Source: Amphimedon queenslandica (taxonomy: Eukaryota > Porifera > Demospongiae > Haplosclerida > Niphatidae). Taken from it: a stretch of DNA of 32,853 nt. The stretch lies in assembly GCF_000090795.2 (NCBI RefSeq), contig NW_003546505.1:24199-57051 (forward strand), in the 5' to 3' direction. Below, one piece after another: positions 9,964-19,891 of the stretch. Position numbers and translations under genes: made by a program. The notes beneath the pieces are model-generated. The model was given only the letters and a program-made list of their open reading frames with translations, did no database searches and was not told where the DNA came from. Position 1 is the first letter of the stretch, and every line of letters begins with the position of its first letter.

Positions 9964-10533
9964 TTATAGTTTTTTGTAATGTTTTCTCCACCCCTTCTGC
10001 CCCTGCCAGCGCCATGGCCTCTTGGTGCTCTGGGTAAGTTCATGTACTAAAATGGAAAGACATTATATATATAATAAAGTATTGTAAAACCTTTTATTTG
10101 CCTATTGAGGCTCCTGAGTTGCCTCAGGACGAGCAGCCTCTGCTGCTGCAGAGCACCTATGGCTACAGGTGCATGAGGTGGTGGAGCACCTCCAAAACCA
10201 CCAGCTAATGGTGGTGGTGGTGGGCCCCCACCACCACCAGCAACTGGTGGTGGTGGAGGACCTTCAAGACCACCAGCAACTGGCGGTGGTGGTGGAGGAG
10301 GACCTCCATGGCCTGCAGGTGCCGGAACTGGTGGTGGTGGTGGAGGACCTCCATGGCCACCAGCTACAACCGGTGCGACTGGTGGTGGTGGTGGTAGTGG
10401 AGGAGGACCATGACCACCAGCAACATGTCCTGGTGGTGGAGGACCTCCATGACCTTCACCGGCTGCAACTGGTGGTAGTGGTGGAGGAGGACCTCCATGA
10501 CCATCACCTACTGGTGCAGGAACATCCATATTC
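9964..10533 (-). CDS. Proline/glycine-rich protein fragment, two exons
   Basis: The minus-strand frame has ATG at 10529 and about 120 residues of PPPPP, GHGGPPPP and VAGG repeats, then a non-repetitive tail ALQQQRLLVLRQLRSLNRQIK. An acceptor (TTTTTGTAG) lies directly upstream at 10534, so the ATG may be internal to a longer gene. At 10091 the exon meets AAAAG|GTTTTAC; a 44-bp intron (10090-10047) ends CTTTCCATTTTAG, and the next exon reads a basic tail (KRPWRWQGQKGWRKHYKK) to TAA at 9964-9966. Without splicing the frame ends at FPF. No named family was recognised; polyproline tracts suggest SH3-, WW- or profilin-type partners. GC content is visibly higher than the surroundings. The other strand's valine/histidine-rich frame is a shadow of the repeat. 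Confidence 0.45.
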
Positions 10534-10608
10534 CTACAAAAATATAAATGAGGTAGCTATAGCTACAAGTTTGCAAACTAACTTTATGCAAAAATAAACT
10601 TTCCTGCA

Positions 10609-10654
10609 AGAGAGAGAGAGAATGAGAGAGTGAGAGGCTGAGAGAGCGAGAGGT
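10609..10654. repeat. Imperfect GA microsatellite
   Basis: A purine tract of AGAGAG with occasional TGAG and CGAG variants lies just upstream, in minus-strand sense, of the proline-rich gene fragment. Confidence 0.8.
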
Positions 10655-10889
10655 GAAATATTCCAGAGAGCGGATTTAAATTTGTAGTGAGAAAAAATTA
10701 AAAAACTTAAGTAGGTTTTGAAGTCTCAGTAATGAATAATAATTAGCCTAGTTATAAATAATAATTAATGATTTAAATTTTTTAAATAGTAATTATAAAA
10801 TTGTTTTTATGGCCCAAATGGCTTTTATTTCAAAAAGTCTTTTCTTCCAATAATGAACTGATAAACTTTTAAACCTATAACTGAACATC

Positions 10890-11675
10890 AAATTTATTAT
10901 TATCAATGAAAAGAATTATTAATAATTAATACAAATAATTTTATGAAAAGTATGGAAACAAGTAAATAAAAAAAAATTTCTATTAAATAAGAAAAAGTAG
11001 GGTTGTCAAAAAATAAAAGAAACAAGGGGGTTGAGTTGAACCATAATAATAATTAATAGTTCAATTAATAATAATAAACGTTAATTAATAAAAGTAATTT
11101 ATTCATAAAAGTAATAGAAAAAATTCGAACCCTACTTTGCAGAGTTTTATGAAGTTTCCTTTAAAATGACAAATTTAAATGAAAGAATGAAAAAAATGCT
11201 TAGTTCCAGCCTACACAAGTGTGGCAAGTCCAATGAAAATTCCTAACAAGATCATGCATTAATATTTTAACAAATCACAAAAATTAAAAATTTTAATAGC
11301 CAAATAATTATCTATAATTTATATTTTTTAATTGTGATGACAGTAATTTATTCAATCAATACTAGCTGAAGTCAAATTTATATTTATGATGATATTAAAT
11401 TTACATCATAGTAATGTAGTAGAGCAATCAATAGGTACAAAGATATAATTATCTATTTATAATGTAGTCTGCCTATTATCATTTTCTGCAAAGTAGGGTT
11501 TGAAATTTTTGTATTATTTTTATGAATAAATTATTATTTATTAATAAACGTTTATTATTATTAATTGAACTATTAATTATTATTATGTTTGAACTCAACC
11601 CCCTTGTTTCTTTTTTTTTGACATCCCTACTTTTTCTTATTTAATAGTCATTTTTTTATTTACTTGTTGGTAATT
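10890..11675. mobile_element. Long-TIR foldback element, copy 1
   Basis: Long inverted arms of roughly 180-200 bp flank a unique core. The left arm (about 10955-11150) contains AAAAAGTAGGGTTGTCAAAA and GAAACAAGGGGGTTGAGTT; the right arm (about 11485-11670) contains their reverse complement. The core (about 11150-11480) includes GCTTAGTTCCAGCCTACACA and ends near TAGTCTGCCTATTATC. No coding capacity was seen. A second copy in the same orientation lies at 20735-21480, and the left outer end here (GTATGGAAACAAG) matches the right outer end of copy 2, as expected for TIRs. It interrupts the Helitron fragment on its right immediately after the helicase motif MHRLF. The superfamily and target duplication could not be determined. 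Confidence 0.75.
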
Positions 11676-11678
11676 AAA

Positions 11679-13260
11679 ACAGTCTGTGCATAGTTACTCC
11701 TCCCACATTAAGTACAGCTAAGCCAGAGGGAGCAGCAATTGCACACATGTCTTCAGTTTCCTCGAGACTGTCCACAAGTGCTTTGACAGCAGCTATTAAA
11801 ATTGACTTTCCTGTTCCTCCAACACCTTTAACAAACACGCTTAGTGGTGTCATGTTATGACATGAATATTTTGCTTTTCATCATTCCTTTGATAAATTAA
11901 ATGCCTTTTTATGCTGTCAAAAACAAGCCTTTGATCAGCATTTAGCATAGCGTATCGTTCATCAAGACTGAGACCAGTATCAATATTAAGATTTGCAAAA
12001 TCTTGCATAGCAAAGATTGCTTTACCGCAAGCAGTAGGGTCCTACATCTTTATCTCGCTGGACCTGACAATCATCTCTTGCTTCATCTATTTCTGCATGG
12101 AGATTTCTACATTGCAACATTTGTTGCAGTTTTCATGATGAAAAGAAGCACTGTCATTGGATGCTATAAGCGATCAAATGCCTTTTCTGCATTTTCATCA
12201 TCTGCTATGAGGAAAGGCTCATTTCTAAAGGGTACAAAAAGGAGTATTAGAGAATGGTATTTCTGTTCCTTTCTTGGGTCATATAACCAATGATTAGGAA
12301 GACGTGGCTTTCTTAATGTTCTGAAACTTCTCATTCTTAATTTGTTTTTGTAATGAAAATCGATGTGGGCTGCAAAATCATTAAGGCACATGTCATTAAG
12401 ACGTGCTGGTCTCTGATGATAATATGTATCACATACATTGTTGCAATAGATATTGTGAGTTGATGGATCATTTTCAGCTAGAGCCTGTAATTCTGCATAC
12501 GTGATGAGTGTACGCCTCTTGTTTAAAACATAAACCCATTGATCCAGTATCAAATTTTTCACTAAGGTTTTCTCCCAAAAGCATGTCACTTGCTTGATAC
12601 AAACCACTTTCTCCAGAACGAATATATCTGAGGCCAAAGCTCCACAGTTGACTCAATACACTTTTGGTTTCACTTATTTCGTGCCACAAGTCCTGCATTT
12701 GGCTTTATCTAGCTTTTGTAACATTAGAAATTACATAATTTGCTAAAGCAAGTGATGTTTTATTAATGTATTGGACATCAATATTTGCTCCCCATTGGAG
12801 TAGCAGCAGTGGCTTATAATCATTAACTCTGCTTTCAGCTTTTTGGCGTTTCAAATCATTTATTTTTTGATGAGTTTTTGGATTTTTGGTATAGTGTTGC
12901 TCATGATGTTACAGGGCGTGGGTAGCCAAATTTACATCTCTGAAAATAGTGACAACCCGATTTGTATTCCTTTTTGTTTTAGCCACTAGATGTAGCTGTA
13001 CATAACAATGAACACATAATATGAGCAGCCAATTTGTCATCTGAGTCAGAGTGTGATGGTAGTTACTTCATTATCAATATGATTATCATAAATATTTATT
13101 GGATTTACCAAAAATAAATTCATGAATACTATATTTTTTGCAATTATGTTCACTTCATGCTAGTCATCCTCAAACTTATCTTGAACTTGTTTAGGCAAGT
13201 TATTCCATCTATCAGGAGTAACTATATTTAACCATTCCCACTAAAGATCTTCAACCCCTG
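11679..13260 (-). pseudogene. Fragment of a second, different Helitron (Rep-helicase)
   Basis: Reading right to left, decayed pieces match a Helitron protein clearly different from copies A and B. They are: PDRWNNLPKQVQDKFEDD (about 13210); CHYFQRCKFGYPRPV (about 12930); RVNDYKPLLLLQWGANIDVQ followed by SLALANYVISNVTKA (about 12820-12710), which aligns with the tyrosine-motif region although the Y-x3-Y pair is reduced; QDLWHEISETKSV and GLYQASDMLLGE (12698-12550); LPNHWLYDPRKEQKYHSLILLFVPFRNEP (about 12300); LNADQRLVFDSIKRHL (about 11960); Walker A GVGGTGKSILIAAVKALV (about 11830); and CAIAAPSGLAVLNVGGVTMHRLF (about 11740-11680). It stops there, against the foldback element. Multiple frameshifts and stops are present. 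The region before the Rep and the rest of the helicase are missing. Confidence 0.8.
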
Positions 13261-14071
13261 ACTTTGAAATGAGTATTGTTTACGGTCCTTAACTTACACC
13301 CATGCCTATTCCATTGCATTGAGAGAACAATGGGGCACAGGAAAGGAAACAACCTCTTAGCAATCTGACACGTCATAGATACTTGAGCCAATTTACATTT
13401 AGCCCAATATACACTAATTTAATTTGTTGCTGGTAACTTGTGTGTGGTCTGACCTTTGATGTTGTTTAGCAATGCTGGGCAACATGTTGCAAAAAGTGGA
13501 CTTGAAATTTTGGCACCAAGTTGACCGAATACCTGACCACTCACCTTCCGAATTACACTGATTTGGATAGTTGGCTGAAGTGAAATAAATGATAAAACTA
13601 GCTTCTCGTTAAGTTTGTGACTGTGCAAAACAAATGCTTGGAACAGTTTATACTGGAAAAATCTAATTCTATTGACCATTGTTGGGAAAAGGAGGAACTA
13701 TTTAATCATTTATGTTTAAGAATCTTTGATAGCTAGAACAACTAAAAGGATGGGCTGAACATTAAAAATTTTTGTGCATGACCTTGCCATCAAACATGGA
13801 TTAAATCCATTGGATTGCTCAAAAAGGGGACTTCTAGTTGATTTATTGCGCATAGTATACAACTGTATAGAAGTTACAAATCTGAGTGTTACATCGGATT
13901 TTGATATTCACTGTGATGACCCTGCAATTGGTTGGTAGGCTATCATACATGGTGCAACATAGTTGCATGCAAACTGTGCAACATGTTGCATGCATCAGTG
14001 TTTCAACAACAACATAAATGCAACATTGTTTCATCTTAACTTATATAAACTTCGTTATAATGCTAATAAGA
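13261..14071. other. No gene recognised; GCAACATGTTGC-type palindromes
   Basis: No convincing coding region. GCAACATGTTGCA occurs at about 13482-13494 and again at about 13978-13990, with TTGCATGCAAAC, GTGCAACATAG and similar half-sites clustered at 13950-14030, directly upstream of the Harbinger-like frame. They could be subterminal transposase sites of that element or a palindromic repeat. No gene is called on the short frames here. Confidence 0.4.
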
Positions 14072-14577
14072 ATGGCTGATATGAGTACTACTGATGCCAT
14101 GTGTATTGTAATTGCCTTGGTGAAGTGGATATAACGACATGAGAAGAAGAAAAGAAAAAGAACAACTTGGATAAGAGAATGGATTAATAATAGACCAAAA
14201 CATGGAGCTTACCATCACCTTATAAATGAGCTGAGATTATGCGATCAAGTCTTGTACAAAAATTTCTTAAGAATGGATGTGTTGTCGTTTGAAAGTCTTT
14301 TAAACTTGGTTTCACCATTTATAAGGAAGCAAAATATCTTGATGAGACAGTTAATATTTTCAGCAGAAAGACATGCCGTAACACTAAGATACTTAGCAAC
14401 TGGTTAGCACTCAATCAGCATCATGTATACTAACTACATGATAGATTTTCTTTTCATTTTTTTTCAGCTTAAACCTTCCAGACTTTACAATAGTTGTCTC
14501 GAAACCAGCTCAGATAATTGGACGGATAGTTCCAGACATGTGGTGCATTAGTGAAATGTTTACGAAACTTCATTGAA
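14072..14577 (+). pseudogene. Harbinger-like (PIF/HARBI1) transposase, N-terminal fragment
   Basis: Starting at ATG 14072, the frame meets an in-frame stop at 14132-14134, then reads RTTWIREWINNRPKHGAYHH, the conserved W-x-R/E-W ... GAYH start of Harbinger transposases. LRLCDQVLYKNFLRMDVLSF, VSPFIRKQNILMRQLIFSAE and RHAVTLRYLATG follow, ending at 14404. A probable intron of about 65 bp follows: GTTAGC, a perfect TACTAAC branch-type motif (14428-14434), a T-rich tract and CAG at 14465-14467. The next exon reads NLPDFTIVVSKPAQIIGRIV, equivalent to the usual FRISKSAIS-x-IVP block, then a stop near 14575. No DDE catalytic part was found downstream, so the protein is 3'-truncated. Harbinger transposases cut and paste DNA with a partner Myb/MADF-type protein. 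Confidence 0.75.
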
Positions 14578-14771
14578 GTATATTACATTATATTATGATA
14601 CATGTATTCTTAATCAACAAATAATTATCAACCAAAAATCCTTCATGTGCAAAAAGTTGCTATGTAGAGTTACACTGTATAATAAGTATTTGCAGAAATG
14701 TCACTTGGGTATGTCTGTATGTTTATGATTAACAATACTGTTTGATGCAGGAGATGGAGGTTGTGTATAAC

Positions 14772-15320
14772 TTATTGAAGAACCTCAGACATGACTGAAT
14801 TTGATTGAGTTGTGGAACGAGAGCCTTCCCAAATTTGTCGAGGTGATGAAAAGTAGTGAAATGGTCCTTGCCAAGGTGTCAATGAATTTGTATAAGAAAA
14901 AGGTGGGTGTGAAGATGCAGGGACTAATGCTGTCAACAGTACAGATTGAATTTTGTGTTTGCTAATTCGCTTCTGATTGATATCATGTACACATTTTAGT
15001 TTAGTGGCACTGCTGACAAAACATTGCCTGCATCCTTTTTTGTAAGTCATTGTTGATATTTCTGAACATACATTGAATAGCTTTTTTAATATGTCTTCTG
15101 GGTTCTCTTTTTTAACTGACTCGGCACACTTTGAGGCAGACTGTTTACCTTGTTAAATTAGTCGTTTCGTGGAACGTACTTCATCATCACCCATATCTTG
15201 TGGTAGACTACTATTTCATAATTCTGTTTCATATTTATCATCATCACATGTTCCACTGTCATCACTGTCTTTCATCATACTACTCTCATCTGTTCCTTGA
15301 TCTTCCTGCTATATAACAAA
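14772..15320 (-). pseudogene. Decayed ORF, possible Harbinger partner protein
   Basis: The minus-strand frame reads an acidic stretch (DESSMMKDSDDSGTCDDDKY), then two stops, then KKENPEDILKKLFNVCSE leading into an open run of 92 codons (15050-14772) with KKGCRQCFVSS and SSHPPFSYTNSLTPWQGPF. A splice acceptor-like TATATAG precedes it near 15310. It lies opposite and next to the Harbinger-like transposase, where such elements usually carry their second gene (a Myb/SANT or MADF DNA-binding protein), but no Myb or MADF core is visible. The assignment rests on position and composition only. Confidence 0.3.
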
Positions 15321-15812
15321 GTTTACTTACTATCAAGAGTACAAAAAAGTTAGGGAGAGTGTCTAAGGGCCATACAAACTGTGATAAAACAGCACGTATG
15401 TTTACATCTGTTTTTTTGTAGTATACAGAGAAAATTTTAGTCATCTTGATTAGCGCTTCATGTTTTAATGACTGAACTTTATAGAGCCATAACTTTGATG
15501 TTAATTGAGGGGTGGTCCATTAAATATTTATTAACGAAATGGCATGAGAGGAAAGCAGGACTCTTGAAATATTTGTGGAAGCAGCTTCTACTCGGTTTGA
15601 AGGTGGTATGGAGGAGGAGAATGCAGAAGATGCCTTTGTTGACTCTGTCTTTTTTACAGTAACTACTCTTAAAAGATTTACTGTCTGTCTATGTGATTCT
15701 AAGGATGGTGTGTGTCTACTAATTTAACACAAATTTCCTTATTTTTATCCCCCACTTGGCAATGTCTCCAGATGCAGAATTTTTATAAGAAGCCCAGTAT
15801 ATATAGTTCACA
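15321..15812. other. No gene recognised
   Basis: AT-rich sequence. A frame of 64 codons on the + strand (15468-15662) has no recognisable similarity and no supporting splice or homology signal. No terminal repeats were identified that would bound the Harbinger-like element or the next transposon. Confidence 0.4.
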
Positions 15813-16472
15813 TTGTTTGAAGAGAGGTCGAGAGAGGTACACTCAGAAACACAAACAACGTATTGTTACTTTGTGAAAATTATTCAGCTAAGTCCAGGAA
15901 TCATAAACTCTTCAGGTTTTGATGAGTTGAAATACAAGCAGTACATTGAACTGATACAATTTACTCCAGTCTTCGCAAATCTAGTGAGCCAATATCTTAT
16001 GTTGATTCAATACATTGTCGTCTGTGGTTCCAGCTTTCAAAACCATCAAATGCTTAACAAAGAGATGCTGATTGTGTCAGGTGCCCATCATATGTTTGAT
16101 TAAAATGTGACCTTGATCATCAATCTCACTGTACAGCTGCAGAGAGTCCTTCTAAAAAAGTCATGCGTCAGGAAGCATCCTCACATGCTAAGCTCACTTA
16201 CATGTCTCCTGAAAGCCAAATCAACAGTCACAAAACAAAAGAATGGTAATGGCTAACATGAAACGCAGACACATGAAAATACAAAAGTGCCCATTGATGA
16301 TTATTAGGATGAAAAATGGGGGAGTTGTTACAACTATTGACCAGAGCTGTTCCAGTGAGCTTGAGGAGCTCCTTGGTGAAGGTGATAAGCATGGGGATGG
16401 ATCCAAGGTACATGATATTTTGCGAAAGAGACACAAAAAGAGAAAAATTTCAGGATGACTTATTAAATAATG
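15813..16472 (+). pseudogene. P/THAP-like transposase, N-terminal part
   Basis: An open frame from 15813 to 16103 overlaps, in another frame, a recognisable block: RLWFQLSKPSNA, a stop, then RDADCVRCPSYV (a C-x2-C pair) and ASSHAKLTYMSPESQ (about 16015-16205). This is followed in the frame 16243-16458 by SELEELLGEGDKHGDGSKVH and, after a shift, DTKREKFQDDLLNNG, ending at a consensus donor GTAAGT (16473). The order matches the N-terminal half of a DDE transposase family common in invertebrates whose later part is seen at 19892-20611. I place it with P/THAP9-type transposases from memory of the family pattern; the superfamily name is uncertain. It contains stops and frameshifts, and no zinc finger proper is visible at its N-terminus. 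Confidence 0.5.
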
Positions 16473-16605
16473 GTAAGTCATAATGTGTGTACTAACTGCC
16501 ACTAACAATGATACCACCCATTACAAACAAGAAAAAAGACTATTAGGTGGAGTTCATTTACCATACGCATAGGTATATACAATGTATACACATATAGAAT
16601 ATGCT

Positions 16606-16932
16606 TACCGTATTTCCTCTAAAAATTCGTCACATCAAGTTTTGTATTTGTAATTTTAAAAACAAATTTTTAGAGGGAGAGTAGCTATGAAGCTCATTAA
16701 TAAATTATTTTGTCGAATTTGGAGGGATCCATTAATACATGAAACCAGCTATATACTAACCTGGCTGTTCAGAGTATCCTTCTCTCATACTGAACTTAAG
16801 TAAGTGATGAAATTAGAACCACATGGAACAATAATATTAAAAACAAAGTTTTAGAATGAATTATGGTAGAAATTTTGAAATAATTATTTATTTTCGAATT
16901 TAGAGCGTCGAATATTTAGAGCAATTACGGTA
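16606..16932. mobile_element. TA-flanked MITE
   Basis: Terminal inverted repeats of about 27 bp: the left end reads CCGTATTTCCTCTAAAAATT (from 16608), and the reverse complement of the right end reads CCGTAATTGCTCTAAATATT (ending 16930). TA lies on both sides (16606-16607 and 16931-16932), as for Tc1/mariner-type insertions. The 323-bp interior has no coding frame. It lies in what is now the large gap between the two P/THAP-like transposase blocks. Confidence 0.75.
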
Positions 16933-17187
16933 ATCTTACTTCTTATGATAGCTTTGTCAGTACATGTTCTAGTGTTGTTTTAGTTACAACTATAAGATTT
17001 TTAGTTATTAATAGTTATTAAATATTCATTTTGATTTTAGCTGGTTATATTTAGTTATTTGCCCTTAATATTCCTTTTAGTTATTGAAAGTTAGTTTTTA
17101 ACTACCTTATGTTCTTTTAGTTAGTTCTAGTTAGTTTCACAATTATACAGAGCTTTTAGTTTGTTACAGTATCTTCAAAATAATTAT

Positions 17188-19500
17188 TTAATTATATGAA
17201 CAATAGGAGGTATGACATGAATAGTATTGTTTATTTGTTTTTAGCAATATTTCTCTTTCTAAGATTTGTCCAGACAGCAGATTTCTCCTTCCACATGTAG
17301 CATAACCAGCTTTGGAGAAAACTGCTTCAATAGGGGTTGCTGATGCTGACATTACAAGTATGTCTTGGCAAGAGTAGCTAACCTTGCATATCTCTGTTCA
17401 TTTTTAATCCAAAATATCAATGGTTCAGCTTTCTCTGGTAACGGATGCTTGGAATTAAAATACTCCTGTTTATCATCATTAGTGTCTGGGGCTTTCTGCA
17501 CTTCCTTCTCTGTCAAAAAATAACTTCGTAATCTAACATGCTTACATGGAGGTTCGTCAAAAGTCATTGAAGCAGCTATTACATCATCATCAGTTGAAGA
17601 CTAAACATTTGGTACCTGAGGCTCAATTTTGCCTTTCAGAAAAGATAAAGCATATTTAACTTGATCAGAAGACAATGCAGCCCTGTACCTTAAATACAAT
17701 GATGTGGCTACAACATACATTGGCTTAAATTCACAGCTTGTGGGGTCCAAGAAACTCTTACAGCCTCTTTTAAGTTTAGTCTTCATAATGCTTGCTATAC
17801 TACATAGGCCATACTTTGACTTCATTGTTTCTAAATGGAGCTGTAATTCAAAAAGTCCTGGTACAACAAACGATATAGATGTGTATTTTTTGCCACCACA
17901 CAATGCTGTGTCTTTAGCAAATGGCTCCAATAACATTACTTTTGATTCTGTTGCTTGCGAATGACGAGCTTGAGCTCCATCCCACTCTAATTTCGATATG
18001 ACAATTTCGACATCAATGTGTACAGCAAGTAACTATTTCAGAAGGAGGTATGTAGACCTCCATCTGTTAGGACAGTCTGCAATAAGCTTTTCGCCACGAG
18101 AATCTAATTTCTTGTACATAGAAATTGCTTCTTTGCTAGCCTAGACATCATGAAATTGAGCCACCATTAGCTATGATGTGTGAAAAAAATATGAGAGGCT
18201 TTGATATTCCTCTGTAGCAAAAAGCATCATTATGCTCTTCTTCATTGTGGTCAAATTCAATGACATTTTCAGTAGTGTCACTGACTTCTCGTTGGTCATC
18301 ATGATGATTGTTATAGTTTGTTCCCACATTTTAAGACCCTGGCGGATCTACTACTAGTAGGTCAGACTCAGTGTCACTGTCAGTGTCAGTTATATTGTCA
18401 TCACTAGAGTAGTTGATGGTATCCTTAAAAGCCTTCAGTATGTTACTGCAATTATAAGTCACAATTTTTCTAACCTGACTACATGAAAATATTTCAATCG
18501 TTGAGCACTACATTGACAAGGTTAAGGATTCTGTCTCCAATATGAGGATTTTCAAAATGCGTAACAGCTAACGTTGCTTTATATCTGTGGTGGTTTGCGA
18601 AGAAATGGGCTGATACTCCAAGATATGATTCGGTCATTCCCTTTTGCACAATATGTCACAGTAGAGGTTAATTTTTTGCGCACTCTTCAGCTCCTTCATT
18701 TCAATTTCAAAACAGCCTTTAATAGTTCTGTTCTTATACCTGATCTACCAGGAACTACATCACATGGATCCACTTAATGTAGAAAATCACAAAACTCCTA
18801 GTCTTCCACAAGTGTTGTTGCAACAGAGGCTGAGCCAATAAAAATTGCCAGCTTTTCTGTTATTCACTTTTGTTCAGCACTCTTTTGTGAGTAGGGGGTT
18901 TGGCTTAGCATTGACGTGAGTCATGTTTGGGTTACAGTGTTTCTATTGGCGTATTAGTAGTTGCTTTCTGTAGCTTAAAAGCCTTTTTTTCTTCGAAAAC
19001 TTCTTATAATCATTGGGGTGGTTTTTTGGCGTATGTTTTTTTAAGTTTGTTTGATTCTTTCTCTTCCTACTTAGAGTTGGCTTCTCACTTTGTTTTGAAA
19101 TTTTGACTTAGCATATGTAACCATAATTGACAAAAGGTACCTTATGGCGGGTAGTGAAATTTGTTTTTGTAGCCAAAAAATCTAGGTTCCTGAGCTCCAT
19201 TTATCATAGAATTACTCCACAGGATGCCAAAAGTTGCTACGTAACTTTTAGACACAATGGTTGTCCAACAGAGCACTCACAGGTTGATATCTTTCATTAT
19301 AATGATGAATTTGAAAATCCACCATAAGGTAGCTTTTGTCAATTATGGTCACATATGCTGCTATCTGAACACTCAATATAGTCAAAAAGTTCCCAAACAA
19401 GACTTGTCTTTGGCCTCTCACTAATTTGAGTTTCAGATGATGAGGTTTCAAAAAGACAATCTGGAGACAGAGGCACTTCAGTAGTAGCTTCGGTTGCCAT
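17188..19500 (-). pseudogene. hAT transposase (ZBED type), near full-length but broken
   Basis: Reading right to left: ATG 19500 starts MATEATTEVPLSPDCLFETS, then TSLVWELFDYIE, the start of a BED zinc finger. A 250-bp MITE (19359-19110) splits the finger, whose His side continues as TNLKKHTPKNHPNDYKKF (about 19040). ITEKLAIFIGSASVATTLVE (about 18850), GMTESYLGVSAHFFANHHRY (about 18640), HIGDRILNLVNVVLNDW (about 18540), IVTYNCSNILKAF (about 18450) and LIADCPNRWRSTYLLLK (about 18070) then follow. Next are MLLEPFAKDTALCGG through VATSLYLRYRAALSS (17936-17680) and the C-terminal dimerisation block LVMSASATPIEAVFSKAG and GRRNLLSGQI (about 17350-17260). This is the whole hAT order (BED, RNase-H-like core, dimerisation). 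At least six stops or shifts make it dead. Confidence 0.85.
19110..19359. mobile_element. 250-bp MITE inside the hAT BED finger
   Basis: Inverted ends of about 41 bp: AGCATATGTAACCATAATTG at 19110 and, as reverse complement at 19359, AGCATATGTGACCATAATTG, continuing through ACAAAAG-TACCTTATGG with about three mismatches in all. The interior has no coding capacity. It separates IECSDSS of the hAT protein from the downstream finger half. No clear target duplication was seen. Confidence 0.7.
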
Positions 19501-19891
19501 CTTATTAGGCGCTATCATAACAATTGAAATTGACTACCTGAGGCTAGTATGAGCAATAATACATTACTCCATGGTAACCTGTATTGTTTGGTATTGGTGT
19601 GCCTGTTCAATGTACTTCGTGTTGATGTGTAGATAAGGACATAGGGCACATGAATGGGCTAATATTCTAATAATAGAGGCTGGAGTAGACACTTAGACTA
19701 TAGACTTATCTTTCCCTTTGTAGTAAATTTTTTAGTTTTACTAACTATCAAATAGTTGTAGTTAGCTTTTGTTTGTTTTGTTAAATTTTAGTTAGTTATA
19801 ATTAGTTTTAACATGACAGAAAATGATTTAGTTAGTGATAGTTAACTAAATCCCATAAAGCCTTAACAGAAAGGGTTTAGTATGTTTGCAG

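Larger units (their letters stand above)
16960..19860 (-). mobile_element. BED-finger hAT transposon (decayed)
   Basis: A hAT element whose transposase is on the minus strand (19500-17188). On both sides the sequence is dense in TTAGTTA/TTAGTTAGT motifs (16978-17165 and 19728-19855), which look like subterminal transposase-binding repeats. The exact TIRs and the 8-bp target duplication could not be fixed by eye, so the limits are approximate. It lies between two parts of the P/THAP-like transposase and is therefore younger than it. Confidence 0.6.

Noticed and set aside
10169-10597. Plus-strand valine/histidine-rich reading frame
   Set aside because: It is the reverse reading of the GGT/CCA repeat that encodes the proline-rich frame on the other strand; composition is forced by the repeat and there is no start context or splice support.
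13419-13679. Minus-strand 86-codon frame
   Set aside because: No family similarity, no splice support and no counterpart elsewhere in the window.
15131-15316. Plus-strand His/Tyr-rich frame
   Set aside because: Reverse reading of the acidic, Asp-rich minus-strand frame (ATG/GAT repeats).
19127-19327. Plus-strand 66-codon frame
   Set aside because: It lies entirely within the 250-bp MITE with inverted ends and has no recognisable similarity.
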